Below, piece by piece: positions 17,416 to 27,289 of a DNA stretch of 64,000 nt. The stretch lies in the NCBI GenBank assembly GCA_030148865.1, contig JASBSR010000031.1, positions 1 through 64,000 of the forward strand. The letters run 5' to 3'. The notes below the pieces were generated by a model that saw only the letters and a program-made list of their open reading frames with translations, searched no databases and was not told where the DNA came from. The stretch is from Gammaproteobacteria bacterium. Lineage in GTDB: Bacteria > Pseudomonadota > Gammaproteobacteria > SZUA-229. The position numbers and the translations under genes were made by a program. Position 1 is the first letter of the stretch. Every line of letters starts with the position of its first letter.

Positions 17416-18111
17416 ATGAATAATGATGATTCGAGTGCTTTTATTGAGGTTCGTTGCGTAGGTAAAACCGTCACTACGCGCCAGGGGCATTTATGTTTAC
17501 TCGATAATATCAATTTTACGGTTGAAGCGGGCAGGTCAGTTGCTGTTCTTGGGGCTTCAGGCTCAGGCAAAACCACGTTACTGGGATTGCTTGCTGGACT
17601 CGATGATATAAGTCACGGTGATATCATGATCAACGGTCAGTCCTTGTCACAGCTTGATGAGGATGGTCGCGCTTTGTTGCGCGCCCATAACATTGGCTTT
17701 GTGTTCCAGAATTTTCAGCTATTACAACACTTAACAGCGCTGGAAAATGTCATGTTGCCACTGGAACTGACTGGCGTAAAGGCGGCTCGTGAAACGGCCG
17801 CAGATCTACTTGCGCGTGTGGGTATGACAGAACGCAGCCAGCATTATCCTGGTCAGTTGTCTGGTGGCGAACAACAGCGCTGTGCGATCGCACGCGCATT
17901 TACAATGCGGCCACGTCTGCTGATTGCGGATGAGCCGACGGGTAATCTGGATGCTGAAACCGGCATGCGTATTATCGATTTGTTATTCAAACTTAATACA
18001 GAACAGGGCACTACACTGATTATTGCAACACACGATACCGCCCTGGCTGACCGCTGTGAACGCCGCCTGATGCTTCAGGCCGGCCAGCTTGTTGAAACTA
18101 GCGTAGCATAA
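17416..18111 (+). CDS. ybbA: ABC transporter ATP-binding protein YbbA
   Basis: The 231-residue ATPase has Walker A GASGSGKTT, Q-loop FVFQNFQLL, signature LSGGEQQRCAIARAF, Walker B LLIADEPTGNLD and the switch His in IATHD. It belongs to the MacB/LolD branch, whose members power large FtsX-type permeases rather than import solutes. The next gene, 17 bp on, is its permease. The pair probably extracts a lipid or lipophilic compound from the inner membrane, and the neighbour tesA suggests lysolipid or ester handling. Confidence 0.94.
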   Translation: MNNDDSSAFIEVRCVGKTVTTRQGHLCLLDNINFTVEAGRSVAVLGASGSGKTTLLGLLAGLDDISHGDIMINGQSLSQLDEDGRALLRAHNIGFVFQNFQLLQHLTALENVMLPLELTGVKAARETAADLLARVGMTERSQHYPGQLSGGEQQRCAIARAFTMRPRLLIADEPTGNLDAETGMRIIDLLFKLNTEQGTTLIIATHDTALADRCERRLMLQAGQLVETSVA

Positions 18112-18128
18112 CAGCGTCACGAGCAAAT

Positions 18129-20651
18129 ATGCCTGATTCAGCTTCACCTTTAAACCTGGTTTTTATCTGGCAAAATGCCTGGCGTATGTTATTGCGTGAC
18201 TGGCATGCAGGTGAGCTGAACATTCTGATACTAGGCTTACTGATCGCTGTTACCAGTATCACTGCCGTGGGATTTTTTACCGATCGTGTCGAGCGTGGTA
18301 TAAATTTGCAGGCAGCTGAATTGATTGGTGCCGATCTGGCCATTAGTTCATCACGTGACGATATGCAAAGTTACGCCCAGCAAGCAAGCGGTCATGGTTT
18401 CAATACTGCGCATACCATCAGCTTTCGCAGTGTTGTGCTCGGCCCTCAGGTGCCGCAACTGGTCGAAGTCAAAGCCGTAAGCAGTCATTACCCTTTACGT
18501 GGACAATTGCGGATTGCAGACGGTGCATATCAGCCTGACCGTACGACTCGAGAAATTCCACAGCGGGGCGAGCTTTGGCTAGAGCCGCAGTTACTGCAAT
18601 TGCTTGATATACGTATGGGTGACTCAATATCGCTGGGTGAAAAAACATTTGTTGTACAGCAAGCCATCAGCTATGAGCCCGACCGTGGTGGCGATTTGTT
18701 CAGTGTTGCCCCTCGCGTATTAATGAATATCGCTGATTTGCCAGCAACGCGTTTAGTCCAGCAAGGCGCGTTAGTGAATTTTCGCCTGCTCGTCAGCGGT
18801 GAACTGAATGCAATCGAAAACTTTCAGCAGCAACTCGAACCACAGCTGCAGACTGGCCAGAAGATATTGAGTATTGAAGATGGCCGCCCTGAATTGCAGA
18901 CTGCCCTGAACAGCGCGCGGCGCTTTCTTGCCCTGGCTGCTATTATCAGCAGCTTACTGGCCGGGGTTGCAATTGCTACTGTGGCCATTCGTTTTGCGCG
19001 TCGTCATCTTGATACCAGTGCCATGTTACGTTGTTTTGGCATTCCTCAGCGCACAATTGTTCAGCTATTCAGTATGGAAATGGTATTTCTGTCTATCATT
19101 GTGAGTAGCCTGGCTTTTCTGCCTGGTTATCTAACACAATTAATTCTTAGCCAGATACTGGATCAGCTATTACTGACAAACTTACCTGCAATCTCGTTCA
19201 AACCATTGATAGTTGGGTATGCAACCGGCATTGTCATGCTAGTGGGATTTGCTCTGCCACCGTTGCTGGCGCTCGGAGATGTACCGCCGTTGCATGTGCT
19301 GCGACGACACATAATAGTTAAACCCAGCCGCAACTGGTATCTATATGTGTCGGTGGTAATATCGATGGGCATATTATTGCAATGGCAGCTAAACGAACCG
19401 CGAATGGTGCTGGCCGTGATTGTCGGTATGTTTGCAACTGTGATAGTGCTGGCTGCAGCAGCATTCATATTGATTGCTTTTTTGAGTCGCCTGGGTCAGC
19501 ATATTGCTGTTAGCTGGCGCTTTGGTCTGGTCAATATTGTGCGTCGATACAATAGCAGCGTTGTTCAAATAGTGTCCTTTGGTCTGGGGATTATGATTTT
19601 GCTATTGCTCTCCACAGTACGTTCGGATTTACTCAATGACTGGCAGCGCAGTCTACCAGTGGATGCGCCAAACTATTTCATTATCAATATCCAGAATGAT
19701 CAATTAACTGGTATCAAAGACTACTTTGCAGCGCAGAAAGTCGAGTCGATTAAGCTCTATCCCATGGTGCGCGCTCGCCTGGTCGCAATAAATAACATAC
19801 CTGTGAGTACTGAAAATTATGAGAGTGAACGCGCACGACACATGCTGACACGTGAATTTAATCTTTCCTGGGCAGAGCGGCCACAGCTTGATAATACAAT
19901 TATTGCCGGTAACTGGTGGAAAAAAGATGACGCTGGTAAACACCTGCTTTCTCTTGAAAAGGATCTGGCAAAAACTTTGCGTATTTCATTAGGTGCTACA
20001 GTAAGCTTTGATATTAATGGCAAGCGAAATGACTTCATTGTCAGTAATTTACGTAATGTTAACTGGGACAGTTTTAATATTAATTTTTTTACTGTGGTGC
20101 CGCCAGGTGTGCTGGAAACTTTACCGGCCAGTTGGGTGACCAGCGTGTATCTCAATGTGACGCAGGCCGCATCGTTATCGACACTGGTCAGGATTTTTCC
20201 TAATGTCACTGTGGTCGACATTAATACTATCATGCAACGCGTGCGCAGTATCATAGATCGCGTGATTCTGGCAGTCGAATTTATTTTTGTGTTTAGCCTG
20301 CTCGCCGGGCTGGCAGTATTATATGCGAGCATTCTGGCAAATCAGGATCAACGACGCTATGAGAGCGCAGTATGTCGTACACTGGGTGCGCGAAAGTCAA
20401 TTATATTGCGCGCACTGATAATTGAGTTTATTACCTTGGGCGCGCTCTCAGGATTCCTCGCAGGGTTCGCCGCTAGTACGATTGCATTATTGCTCGCCGA
20501 ATATGTGTTTAATTTTTCATATCACTTTGATGTAGCAGTAGTGTTGTATGGCATGATCGCAGGCATTCTGATTGTCGGTATTGCTGGTGTTTCAGGAACT
20601 TACAAGATACTGCGTACGCCACCCATGCTTACCCTACGGCAGGGCGAGTAA
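18129..20651 (+). CDS. ybbP: ABC transporter permease YbbP
   Basis: The 840-residue protein has the YbbP layout: one N-terminal helix (LNILILGLLIAVTSITAVGFF), a large periplasmic domain, two FtsX modules with their helices in the middle and at the end, and the FtsX tail RRYESAVCRTLGARKSIIL. It works with the upstream ATPase. The family is linked to toxin and lipophilic-molecule export but substrates are not established. Length is close to E. coli YbbP. Confidence 0.93.
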   Translation: MPDSASPLNLVFIWQNAWRMLLRDWHAGELNILILGLLIAVTSITAVGFFTDRVERGINLQAAELIGADLAISSSRDDMQSYAQQASGHGFNTAHTISFRSVVLGPQVPQLVEVKAVSSHYPLRGQLRIADGAYQPDRTTREIPQRGELWLEPQLLQLLDIRMGDSISLGEKTFVVQQAISYEPDRGGDLFSVAPRVLMNIADLPATRLVQQGALVNFRLLVSGELNAIENFQQQLEPQLQTGQKILSIEDGRPELQTALNSARRFLALAAIISSLLAGVAIATVAIRFARRHLDTSAMLRCFGIPQRTIVQLFSMEMVFLSIIVSSLAFLPGYLTQLILSQILDQLLLTNLPAISFKPLIVGYATGIVMLVGFALPPLLALGDVPPLHVLRRHIIVKPSRNWYLYVSVVISMGILLQWQLNEPRMVLAVIVGMFATVIVLAAAAFILIAFLSRLGQHIAVSWRFGLVNIVRRYNSSVVQIVSFGLGIMILLLLSTVRSDLLNDWQRSLPVDAPNYFIINIQNDQLTGIKDYFAAQKVESIKLYPMVRARLVAINNIPVSTENYESERARHMLTREFNLSWAERPQLDNTIIAGNWWKKDDAGKHLLSLEKDLAKTLRISLGATVSFDINGKRNDFIVSNLRNVNWDSFNINFFTVVPPGVLETLPASWVTSVYLNVTQAASLSTLVRIFPNVTVVDINTIMQRVRSIIDRVILAVEFIFVFSLLAGLAVLYASILANQDQRRYESAVCRTLGARKSIILRALIIEFITLGALSGFLAGFAASTIALLLAEYVFNFSYHFDVAVVLYGMIAGILIVGIAGVSGTYKILRTPPMLTLRQGE

Positions 20652-20880
20652 CGCTCACCAAAGTTGATCAGAAAGTAACGGATCCACGCCGGCTAAGCCA
20701 GTTGATGGTACAGACTGTTGCTAGTCTCGATATATTTTAATACAGAGCTTGCGCGCGTCTGCATCTTAAATGTGCTGATATTGGTCTTCTGGTGCGCTCC
20801 ACGTGTACTGAAACCAGAGTTGCCAGAATGGTGCTACGCCGAGCAGTTTCCTGAATTTTATAATTTATTGCGGAGTTATC

Positions 20881-21030
20881 ATGCTGGCAACGAAGTTGCA
20901 ATGCGCCACTGGTGGCAGGCACAACATCCGATACCGGGGCACCAGTGCGCATCGTCTGGTAATTGATGATGATCAGCGTGATACTGTTATCAGTTTTTTA
21001 CGTTCAGACACCGAGACAGGCAAAAATTAA
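20881..21030 (+). CDS. Small uncharacterised protein (49 residues) coupled to DUF938 gene
   Basis: An ATG at 20881 is preceded by GGAG at 20872-20875, ideal spacing for a ribosome site. The frame runs 49 codons to a TAA at 21028-21030 whose last A is the first base of the next gene's ATG (TAATG), a classic coupled junction. The protein begins MLATKLQCATGGRHNIRYRG and continues with an acidic LVIDDDQRDTVISFLRSDTE segment. I do not recognise a family. The remaining gap 20652-20880 must hold the promoter of this two-gene unit; I see nothing else in it. Confidence 0.6.
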   Translation: MLATKLQCATGGRHNIRYRGTSAHRLVIDDDQRDTVISFLRSDTETGKN

Positions 21031-21620
21031 TGAATAAACCTTATTCAGAGTCATGCGATCAGAATCGCGAACCGATTCTGGAAGTCATTCAGCCTTTATT
21101 GAATAGCTCCAAAAAAGTATTAGAAATTGGCAGTGGTACAGGGCAGCATGCAGTATATTTTGCAGAGCAACTACCCAATCTGATCTGGCAGTGCAGTGAC
21201 TGTGCGCAGTATCTGCCGGGGATTCGCAGCTGGACGATGGCAGCGCAATGCGCCAATATAGCAGAGCCTGTTGAGCTGGATGTGACCGGGCACTGGCCAA
21301 ATCTGGCCGTAGACGCTGTATTCTCTGCCAATACAACACATATCATGCACTGGCACATGGTCGAGGCTCTGTTTGCTGGCGTCGGCCAGCTGTTACCCTC
21401 CGCTGGCAGGTTCCTGCTCTATGGTCCATTCAACTATAATGGTTGCTACAGCAGTGAGAGCAACGCGCGCTTCGACGCCTGGCTGAAGGCGCGCGACCCA
21501 CAATCGGGGATACGTGGCTTCGAGGCACTGGAGATGCTTGGCAGAAAGGCTGGGCTGGAGTTTGTGGAAAATTTCACCATGCCAGCCAATAACCAACTGC
21601 TTTACTGGCGTAAACAGTGA
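21030..21620 (+). CDS. DUF938 SAM-dependent methyltransferase-like protein
   Basis: The 196-residue protein has the class I methyltransferase glycine loop VLEIGSGTGQHAVYFA, then DVTGHWP and SANTTHIMHW, and FLLYGPFNYNG, all hallmarks of DUF938. The substrate is unknown. Its start overlaps the stop of a 49-residue protein gene, so both are made from one transcript. Length is typical of the family. Confidence 0.9.
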   Translation: MNKPYSESCDQNREPILEVIQPLLNSSKKVLEIGSGTGQHAVYFAEQLPNLIWQCSDCAQYLPGIRSWTMAAQCANIAEPVELDVTGHWPNLAVDAVFSANTTHIMHWHMVEALFAGVGQLLPSAGRFLLYGPFNYNGCYSSESNARFDAWLKARDPQSGIRGFEALEMLGRKAGLEFVENFTMPANNQLLYWRKQ

Positions 21621-21959
21621 CAGACGGTATAAATTTGGAGATTAATGCTACCATTTGTCGGAAAACTTGCCATATGGTGTCGGTTCGGCTAATTAATGCT
21701 TGCTTCTAATCGGTGCCAGGGCTATATAATAGACTACGTCTACAAGACCTTTCGCGAGCCAGCATCCATGCGCCTTGCAGAATAAATTACTAAAAATCAT
21801 CCAAAACTGTATGCGCTCCAGATTAGCGGAGAGTAAATAGTTATAAATGCGCTCAAATCCTTTGTGATACAGACCGATTAGGCTGCGTAGCTTGCCGAGC
21901 TGGTTATATCTCGTTCAGCAATGCTTACCGGTGACCTGTTTACAAGAGAGGCGTGATTG
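21621..21959. other. Intergenic region upstream of the DUF1631 gene
   Basis: No gene, hairpin terminator or repeat could be supported here. It must hold the promoter of the DUF1631 gene; a GAGAGG ribosome site lies at 21946-21951. Confidence 0.4.
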
Positions 21960-24242
21960 ATGCGCAAACCAGCAAACACTAGCAATCCTGCGACAAACCC
22001 CGTCACTACAAACGGGCGCAGTGAAGCTGTGTCTGTGATAGCGGCGCGTGCCAGCCACTCAGATCGTCTCAATCTCATTGAAAGCATTTACGATTTTGTC
22101 AATGAAAATCTCATTCAACACGTTGTCACACTACTTTCAACTGCTGACGATAGTTTAAATGCACGCCTCGAAGCCTGCGATAACAACGAAGATGAAATGC
22201 GCTATTTGGCGCTGCAGCGATTTATTGTTGCCGAACGTGACAACTTTAATCGACATTTCTTTATTGCTTTAAATGAGCATCTAAAACCAGGTACCAGAAC
22301 TGTCGAGTTTAATGAAAACGAAATGGCGCTGGTGAGCGAAGAAGAAATGGAAGAAATGGTAGCCACCACCACCATGCATGCACATGCTATCGGACAATAT
22401 GGTGATGATATCAATCATCTTGAAGTGAGACTGGAATATCTCGAAATCACATCAGACGGCATAATCGAAAAAGAAAGCCTTAACCCCAAAAAACTGGCTA
22501 ACGCATTTTTAGTCGCGCTAAAGGAATTTAATCTTACCAGCAAAGACAGACTTGAACTATTCAGCATGTTTGATGCTGAAGTGACTCCAAAACTGGGCAG
22601 CATGTATAAAGCAATTAATGCCATGCTGATCAATGCTGGAGTAATGCCAAAAATCGTACTCAAGAATGTAAGAGAAGATGAATTGGCAGATAGTAGCGAA
22701 GTTGAAACCAGAGAAGCAAACTATTACGATCCGCAGGCGAATCCGGCAAACAACTTTATTCCACGCACCCCTCAGGACATGGCCTATCTTGCCAATCAGT
22801 TTATGCAGGGTGACTTCATCCCTTCTGAAAATGCTATCGGACTACCCGAATCATTCACTAAACCAATAAGTACCTGCGAAGCGGATGGCAAAAATTATTA
22901 TGCACGTAAAGATGTTATACGTGCGCTCAGTCAGCTACAAAATCAGATTGTCAAAAAAGATAAACAACAGCAGCAAATATCGACTGATGAAATCAAACAG
23001 TCATTATTTACTGAAATGGGAAAACAGGGTGGGGGCATCATCACCAAACAGGTGAATGTGCTCGACGAACGTAGTATTGACTTTGTCGGCATGATGTTCG
23101 ATGCGATCACACATGATCCGAGTCTGTCGAATATTATCAAAAACCTGTTACTACGCTTACAGATACCTGTCATCAAAGTTGCGATGTCTGATTCTGAGTT
23201 ATTTCAGAAAGACACGCATCCGACTAGAGATGTGCTGGATCTGATTAGTGAAGCCGGCAAAGGCGTTACTGAGGAATCTGACCATATTTATGAAAATCTT
23301 GGAGATATAGTCGATGGTGTACTTGAAGATTACGATGTGGACATTGATAGCTTTAATACAGCAGCAGATGCACTACGTAAGCTGATTGAAACAGAACAGA
23401 GCATTGCACAGAAAAATGAGAAGCACGAACAAAAAGAAATCATGGTTGCACATGCGCGAGATGTGGTCGTTAATGAGATTAAACATATTGCCGGTCATAA
23501 GAATATACCACCAAACGTAGCTCCATTGATGACTAAAAGCTGGCCATCACTGATGGTGAACCGTTATATCCGATATGGCACCGATAGCTGGCCCTGGCTC
23601 GAATCAGTTATGCTGATGAAGTTGATGATTAAGTGTCTGCAACCCATACGTTCAAATGGTCAATGGCGTACAGTATGGAGCAACCACCTTTCTCTGGTCG
23701 ATGCTGTGAAAGACGAACTTGAAACTACGAAGCAGGATAAGCAAACGATTACTGAGCAGGTGGAAGAACTCAAAAACACGTTTATTGATCTCCTGGATGC
23801 GTATGGCTACCAGTTGACTGAAGATGATGATCTCGCACCTGACTCTGAAGAAGAAATTGCTAATGCAGGTATTCCAGGTGCTGGAGTCTTTGCAGCGAAC
23901 GATCCAGTAGAAGAAGAAACAGAGAAACTGTACGCAGTTGAAATCGAAGAAATTGCCAGACTGGCCCAGGAAAAACTCGGACAGTTGCCCAGTAATGTAC
24001 ACCCTGGCGTCTGGTTTGAAATATTCAATGGTGAAGACGAGGTGATACGCAGACTTAAACTTTCTGTCATATTGACTGGCGTTGCCAAACTTGTATTTGT
24101 TGATCGTAAGGGCGTCAAAGTGATCGAGAAAGATGCCGCAGACTTTGCTGCAGAGCTCAGCAATGAGCAGTCACGTTTTATCGCTGATCATTCCACATTC
24201 GAGCATGCGCTTGGCCAGGTAATACACTCTATCGCTGCGTAA
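21960..24242 (+). CDS. DUF1631 family protein
   Basis: The 760-residue soluble acidic protein matches DUF1631, a family of large proteobacterial proteins of unknown function. Characteristic segments are RVIRALSQLQ-like DVIRALSQLQNQIV, FVGMMFDAITHDPSLS, LLLRLQIPVIKVAM, and the C-terminal PGVWFEIFNGEDEVIRRLKLS, which resembles a PilZ-like or C-terminal beta domain. A coiled coil lies near residues 580-610. I use the ATG at 21960, preceded by GAGAGG, not the TTG one codon earlier. It is a single-gene unit. Confidence 0.85.
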   Translation: MRKPANTSNPATNPVTTNGRSEAVSVIAARASHSDRLNLIESIYDFVNENLIQHVVTLLSTADDSLNARLEACDNNEDEMRYLALQRFIVAERDNFNRHFFIALNEHLKPGTRTVEFNENEMALVSEEEMEEMVATTTMHAHAIGQYGDDINHLEVRLEYLEITSDGIIEKESLNPKKLANAFLVALKEFNLTSKDRLELFSMFDAEVTPKLGSMYKAINAMLINAGVMPKIVLKNVREDELADSSEVETREANYYDPQANPANNFIPRTPQDMAYLANQFMQGDFIPSENAIGLPESFTKPISTCEADGKNYYARKDVIRALSQLQNQIVKKDKQQQQISTDEIKQSLFTEMGKQGGGIITKQVNVLDERSIDFVGMMFDAITHDPSLSNIIKNLLLRLQIPVIKVAMSDSELFQKDTHPTRDVLDLISEAGKGVTEESDHIYENLGDIVDGVLEDYDVDIDSFNTAADALRKLIETEQSIAQKNEKHEQKEIMVAHARDVVVNEIKHIAGHKNIPPNVAPLMTKSWPSLMVNRYIRYGTDSWPWLESVMLMKLMIKCLQPIRSNGQWRTVWSNHLSLVDAVKDELETTKQDKQTITEQVEELKNTFIDLLDAYGYQLTEDDDLAPDSEEEIANAGIPGAGVFAANDPVEEETEKLYAVEIEEIARLAQEKLGQLPSNVHPGVWFEIFNGEDEVIRRLKLSVILTGVAKLVFVDRKGVKVIEKDAADFAAELSNEQSRFIADHSTFEHALGQVIHSIAA

Positions 24243-24312
24243 TCTTGCCAGATTCGCACACTTCTATCGGACGCACATAACATAGAGCGCCTGTTTTTTG
24301 TCTGTGCCCTAG

Positions 24313-24341
24313 TTGACTTTGCTGTGATTGCGGGGTACTTA
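24313..24341 (+). promoter_or_regulatory. Possible promoter of the dienelactone hydrolase gene
   Basis: TTGACT (24313-24318) and TACTTA (24336-24341) are 17 bp apart, about 32 bp upstream of the ATG. The -35 box is strong and the -10 weak. Confidence 0.4.
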
Positions 24342-24373
24342 TATCCGGCACTAAAACTTCAACTGGAGCAAGC

Positions 24374-25165
24374 ATGAATATCCATTCTTTTTTCATAGCC
24401 GCCGTTGTCCTGCTGCTTTGTGCTTCAGCGCAGGCAGAGGTCGTCACGAAAGAAATCGATTATAAGAGTGGCGGCATCGTGATGAAAGGCATGCTAGCCT
24501 ACGATGATGCCATCAAGGGTAAACGCCCGGGTGTGCTTGTGGTGCACGAATGGTGGGGGCAGAATGATTACGCCCGTCGCCGTGCACGACAACTGGCCGA
24601 GCTGGGATACACGGCTTTAGCGGTGGACATGTATGGCAATGGCAAAATCGCGGCTCACCCCAGAGACGCAGGCGCCTTTGCCAGTGCTGTTGGCGGTGAT
24701 TTAACATTGGCCAAAGCCCGTTTTGATGCTGCCCTGACTGCACTAAAACGGGATAAAACCGTAAACAGCCACAAAATTGCGGCTATCGGTTATTGCTTTG
24801 GCGGTGGTATCGTCTTACAGATGGCGCGCATGGGTGAAGATATCAATGCAGTCGTCAGCTTTCACGGTAGCCTCGCCAGCCAAATCAGTGCCACGGAAGG
24901 TAAAACTAAAGCTGCCATCCGTGTTTTCAACGGTGCTGCTGATCCATTTGTAAAGCCTGAGCAAATTGAAGCTTTCCGACACGAAATGGATGCGGCCGGG
25001 GTCGATTATGAAATTGTCAATTACGAGGGCGCGAAACACAGTTTCACTAATCCCGGGGCGACAGCTCTGGGTAAAAAATTTAATCTTCCACTCGAATACA
25101 ACGCAGCGGCTGATAAAGACTCCTGGGCACAAATGCAGCTATTTTTTAAAGAAATATTTAAATAA
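24374..25165 (+). CDS. Exported dienelactone-hydrolase family protein
   Basis: The 263-residue protein starts with a signal peptide (FFIAAVVLLLCASAQA). The mature part is a DLH-type alpha/beta hydrolase: VVHEWWGQNDYARRRAR, the nucleophile elbow IGYCFGGGI with Cys in place of Ser, an Asp in NGAADPFVKPEQ and the His in GAKHSFTNPGA. The complete Cys-Asp-His triad implies activity. The family cleaves dienelactones, but periplasmic members have unknown substrates. The ATG has GGAG 9 bp upstream. It stands alone. Confidence 0.9.
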   Translation: MNIHSFFIAAVVLLLCASAQAEVVTKEIDYKSGGIVMKGMLAYDDAIKGKRPGVLVVHEWWGQNDYARRRARQLAELGYTALAVDMYGNGKIAAHPRDAGAFASAVGGDLTLAKARFDAALTALKRDKTVNSHKIAAIGYCFGGGIVLQMARMGEDINAVVSFHGSLASQISATEGKTKAAIRVFNGAADPFVKPEQIEAFRHEMDAAGVDYEIVNYEGAKHSFTNPGATALGKKFNLPLEYNAAADKDSWAQMQLFFKEIFK

Positions 25166-25201
25166 GGAGATAATGCGCAACAATAGGCACAGAAAAATAG
25201 G

Positions 25202-25221
25202 TTAAAAGTTTTAACTTTTTT
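25202..25221. terminator. Weak AT-rich hairpin between convergent genes
   Basis: AAAAGTT (25204-25210) and AACTTTT (25213-25219) form a short stem followed by T residues, between the ends of the hydrolase gene and the convergent selO. The stem is all but GC-free, so termination strength is doubtful. Confidence 0.3.
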
Positions 25222-25308
25222 AAGATTGGTCAGTTCTCAGGGATTCATGTTTTAACAAAAAGCATTGTTTTTCTCTGCGCGCCCAGTGATTCTGTAACAA
25301 AAGAATTT

Positions 25309-26805
25309 TCAGGATGAGCAGCTAACCGATAGATGTTGTGCCCAGTCAGGTGGCTGTGCGGCATAAGCTTCAAATTCAGGTTGTTCCTCGTAGGGCTTTG
25401 CGAGACAGCGCATCAGTCTGTCAATTTCTGAATAATCCTGCTCATCCTGCGCTTTGCGAATTGCGACTTCTGCCATGTGATTGCGCAGAATGTATTTAGG
25501 ATTTTCCTGCTTCATGTAAATACTGCGTTCGACGTCGATTGAATCTTCCTGTTGTAGCCGTTGCTGATAGCGAGTGAGCCAACCATCCGCTGCTTCGCGA
25601 TCGATAAACAAATCACGTACCGCAGCATTACGCTGCGTAGTATCTTCCATAGAAAGTGCGCGAAAACATAGCGTGAAATCGACCTGATTTTTCTGCATAA
25701 TGTTAAGCAGATCCTGCACCAGTGGCTGATCAGCTTCGGTGGCATCAAGCAGACCAAGCTTGGCGCGTAAATTTGCAGCATAGAAGGTGGTGAACTGGGG
25801 TTGATATTGCTGTAGTGCCTGCTTTGCAATTTCAACTGCCGTTTCTGTATTCTCATCGAACAATGGCAACATCGCCTGTGCCAGACAACTTAGATTGAAC
25901 AGGCCGACTTCAGGCTGTTTATCAAAAGCATAACGACCCTGATAATCGGAATGATTACAGACAAAACCAGGATTATACTGTTCCATAAAACCGTAGGGAC
26001 CATAATCAAGCGTGATGCCATGGATAGACATATTGTCGCTGTTCATCACTCCATGTGAAAAACCCATCGCCTGCCATTGTGCAATCATGCTTGCAGTTGT
26101 ACGTACTATGTTTGCGAACAAAGCCTGATATGGGTTAAGGTTTTCCCGTAAATGCGCAAAGTGCGTAGTCAGTACATAATCAGCTAACATCTTCAATTCA
26201 TCATAACGCTGGCTGTAAAAATAGTACTCAAAACTGCCGAAACGAATATGGCTGGGTGCTATCCGCATTAACATAGCACCGGTTTCGATAGTCTCGCGAT
26301 AGACTTCTTCATCGCTACCGCTGATAAACAGCGCCTGTGTCGTCGGAATACCAAGTGCCTGCATGGCTGCGCTGCACAGGTATTCGCGAATTGTAGAACG
26401 TAAAACAGCACGGCCATCGCCATCGCGTGAATACAAGGTCAGACCCGCGCCTTTTAACTGTAGATCGAAGAGGCTGCCATCCGTATTTTTTACCTGGCTT
26501 AATAAAATTGCACGGCCATCACCCAGACGTGGTACGAAATGCCCGAACTGGTGTCCCGCGTAACAAAATGCAATCGGATCAGTCCCCGGCAAAGGCTTTA
26601 CGCCACTCATGATAGCAAGGAAATCGTCGCGTTCAGCCTGCGCCGGATCCAGGCCGATGCATTCAGCCGCCGCTGGATTAAAATGAATCAGATGTTGATT
26701 TTTCAACGGCTGAGGCTGGTGCCGGGAGTAACTGATTTCGGGTAGCTCAAGATAATGGTTCTGCAACTGGAGCTGTTCCAGCGTGAGGGTTGATTTTGTA
26801 TTCAT
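25309..26805 (-). CDS. selO: SelO family protein adenylyltransferase
   Basis: The 498-residue pseudokinase-fold protein transfers AMP to Ser, Thr or Tyr of target proteins during redox stress. Typical blocks are present: FCYAGHQFGHFVPRLGDGRA, LQLKGAGLTLYSRDGDGRAVLRSTIREYL, and the catalytic stretch GFSHGVMNSDNMSIHGITLDYGPYGF. It ends in CSS, the position taken by Sec-Ser-Ser in animal SelO. I choose the ATG at 26805, three codons after an alternative GTG. It converges on the dienelactone hydrolase gene. Confidence 0.95.
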   Translation of the reverse strand: MNTKSTLTLEQLQLQNHYLELPEISYSRHQPQPLKNQHLIHFNPAAAECIGLDPAQAERDDFLAIMSGVKPLPGTDPIAFCYAGHQFGHFVPRLGDGRAILLSQVKNTDGSLFDLQLKGAGLTLYSRDGDGRAVLRSTIREYLCSAAMQALGIPTTQALFISGSDEEVYRETIETGAMLMRIAPSHIRFGSFEYYFYSQRYDELKMLADYVLTTHFAHLRENLNPYQALFANIVRTTASMIAQWQAMGFSHGVMNSDNMSIHGITLDYGPYGFMEQYNPGFVCNHSDYQGRYAFDKQPEVGLFNLSCLAQAMLPLFDENTETAVEIAKQALQQYQPQFTTFYAANLRAKLGLLDATEADQPLVQDLLNIMQKNQVDFTLCFRALSMEDTTQRNAAVRDLFIDREAADGWLTRYQQRLQQEDSIDVERSIYMKQENPKYILRNHMAEVAIRKAQDEQDYSEIDRLMRCLAKPYEEQPEFEAYAAQPPDWAQHLSVSCSS

Positions 26806-26869
26806 AAACGCCACTGTACACCAGTCGTGACACAGGATACTCGTAACAAAGTTAATGGATTAACAATGA

Positions 26870-27151
26870 TTAGCCGTATAGACAAAGATAGGCACTGGTT
26901 TCAGTAAGTTCCAGTTTAAAGCTGCTGTTCGCGGGCACACAAAATGTATCACCAGATTTATAGATGTTCCAGTCGTGGCTGTCGGCCTGCTGAATTTTCA
27001 TAGCACCACTGACGACGGTAACAGCTTCTTTGGCAGCAGTGTTAAATGTGTAATCGCCGGCAAGCATCACGCCTACGGTGGCAGGCATGGTTGCGGTGTT
27101 AAAAGCAATGGATTTGACTGTGCCGTCAAAGTATTCGTTAACGCTGAGCAT
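26870..27151 (-). CDS. ppnP: Pyrimidine/purine nucleoside phosphorylase PpnP
   Basis: The 93-residue cupin-like protein is the size of E. coli PpnP (YaiE, DUF1255), which phosphorolyses several nucleosides. Family features are VNEYFDGTVKSIAF, TVGVMLAGDYTFNT and FCVPANSSFKLE. The gene lies just upstream of selO on the same strand (64 bp between genes), but no shared role is known. Confidence 0.93.
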   Translation of the reverse strand: MLSVNEYFDGTVKSIAFNTATMPATVGVMLAGDYTFNTAAKEAVTVVSGAMKIQQADSHDWNIYKSGDTFCVPANSSFKLELTETSAYLCLYG

Positions 27152-27289
27152 GTCGTAGATCTGCTGGAAGTGAAAGACAGCCGGATATTACACTGCACTC
27201 CGGGAGTTTGAAATCCCGGCGCGCAGGCTGTGGTGAGTCTGAGTGATAGCTATATTTTGCTGTGAGTCTGTGAATGCGAATCACACGGC

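Noticed and set aside
20718-20966. 82-residue plus-strand frame
   Set aside because: No ribosome site; it overlaps the better-supported 49-residue gene, which has GGAG and a coupled stop.
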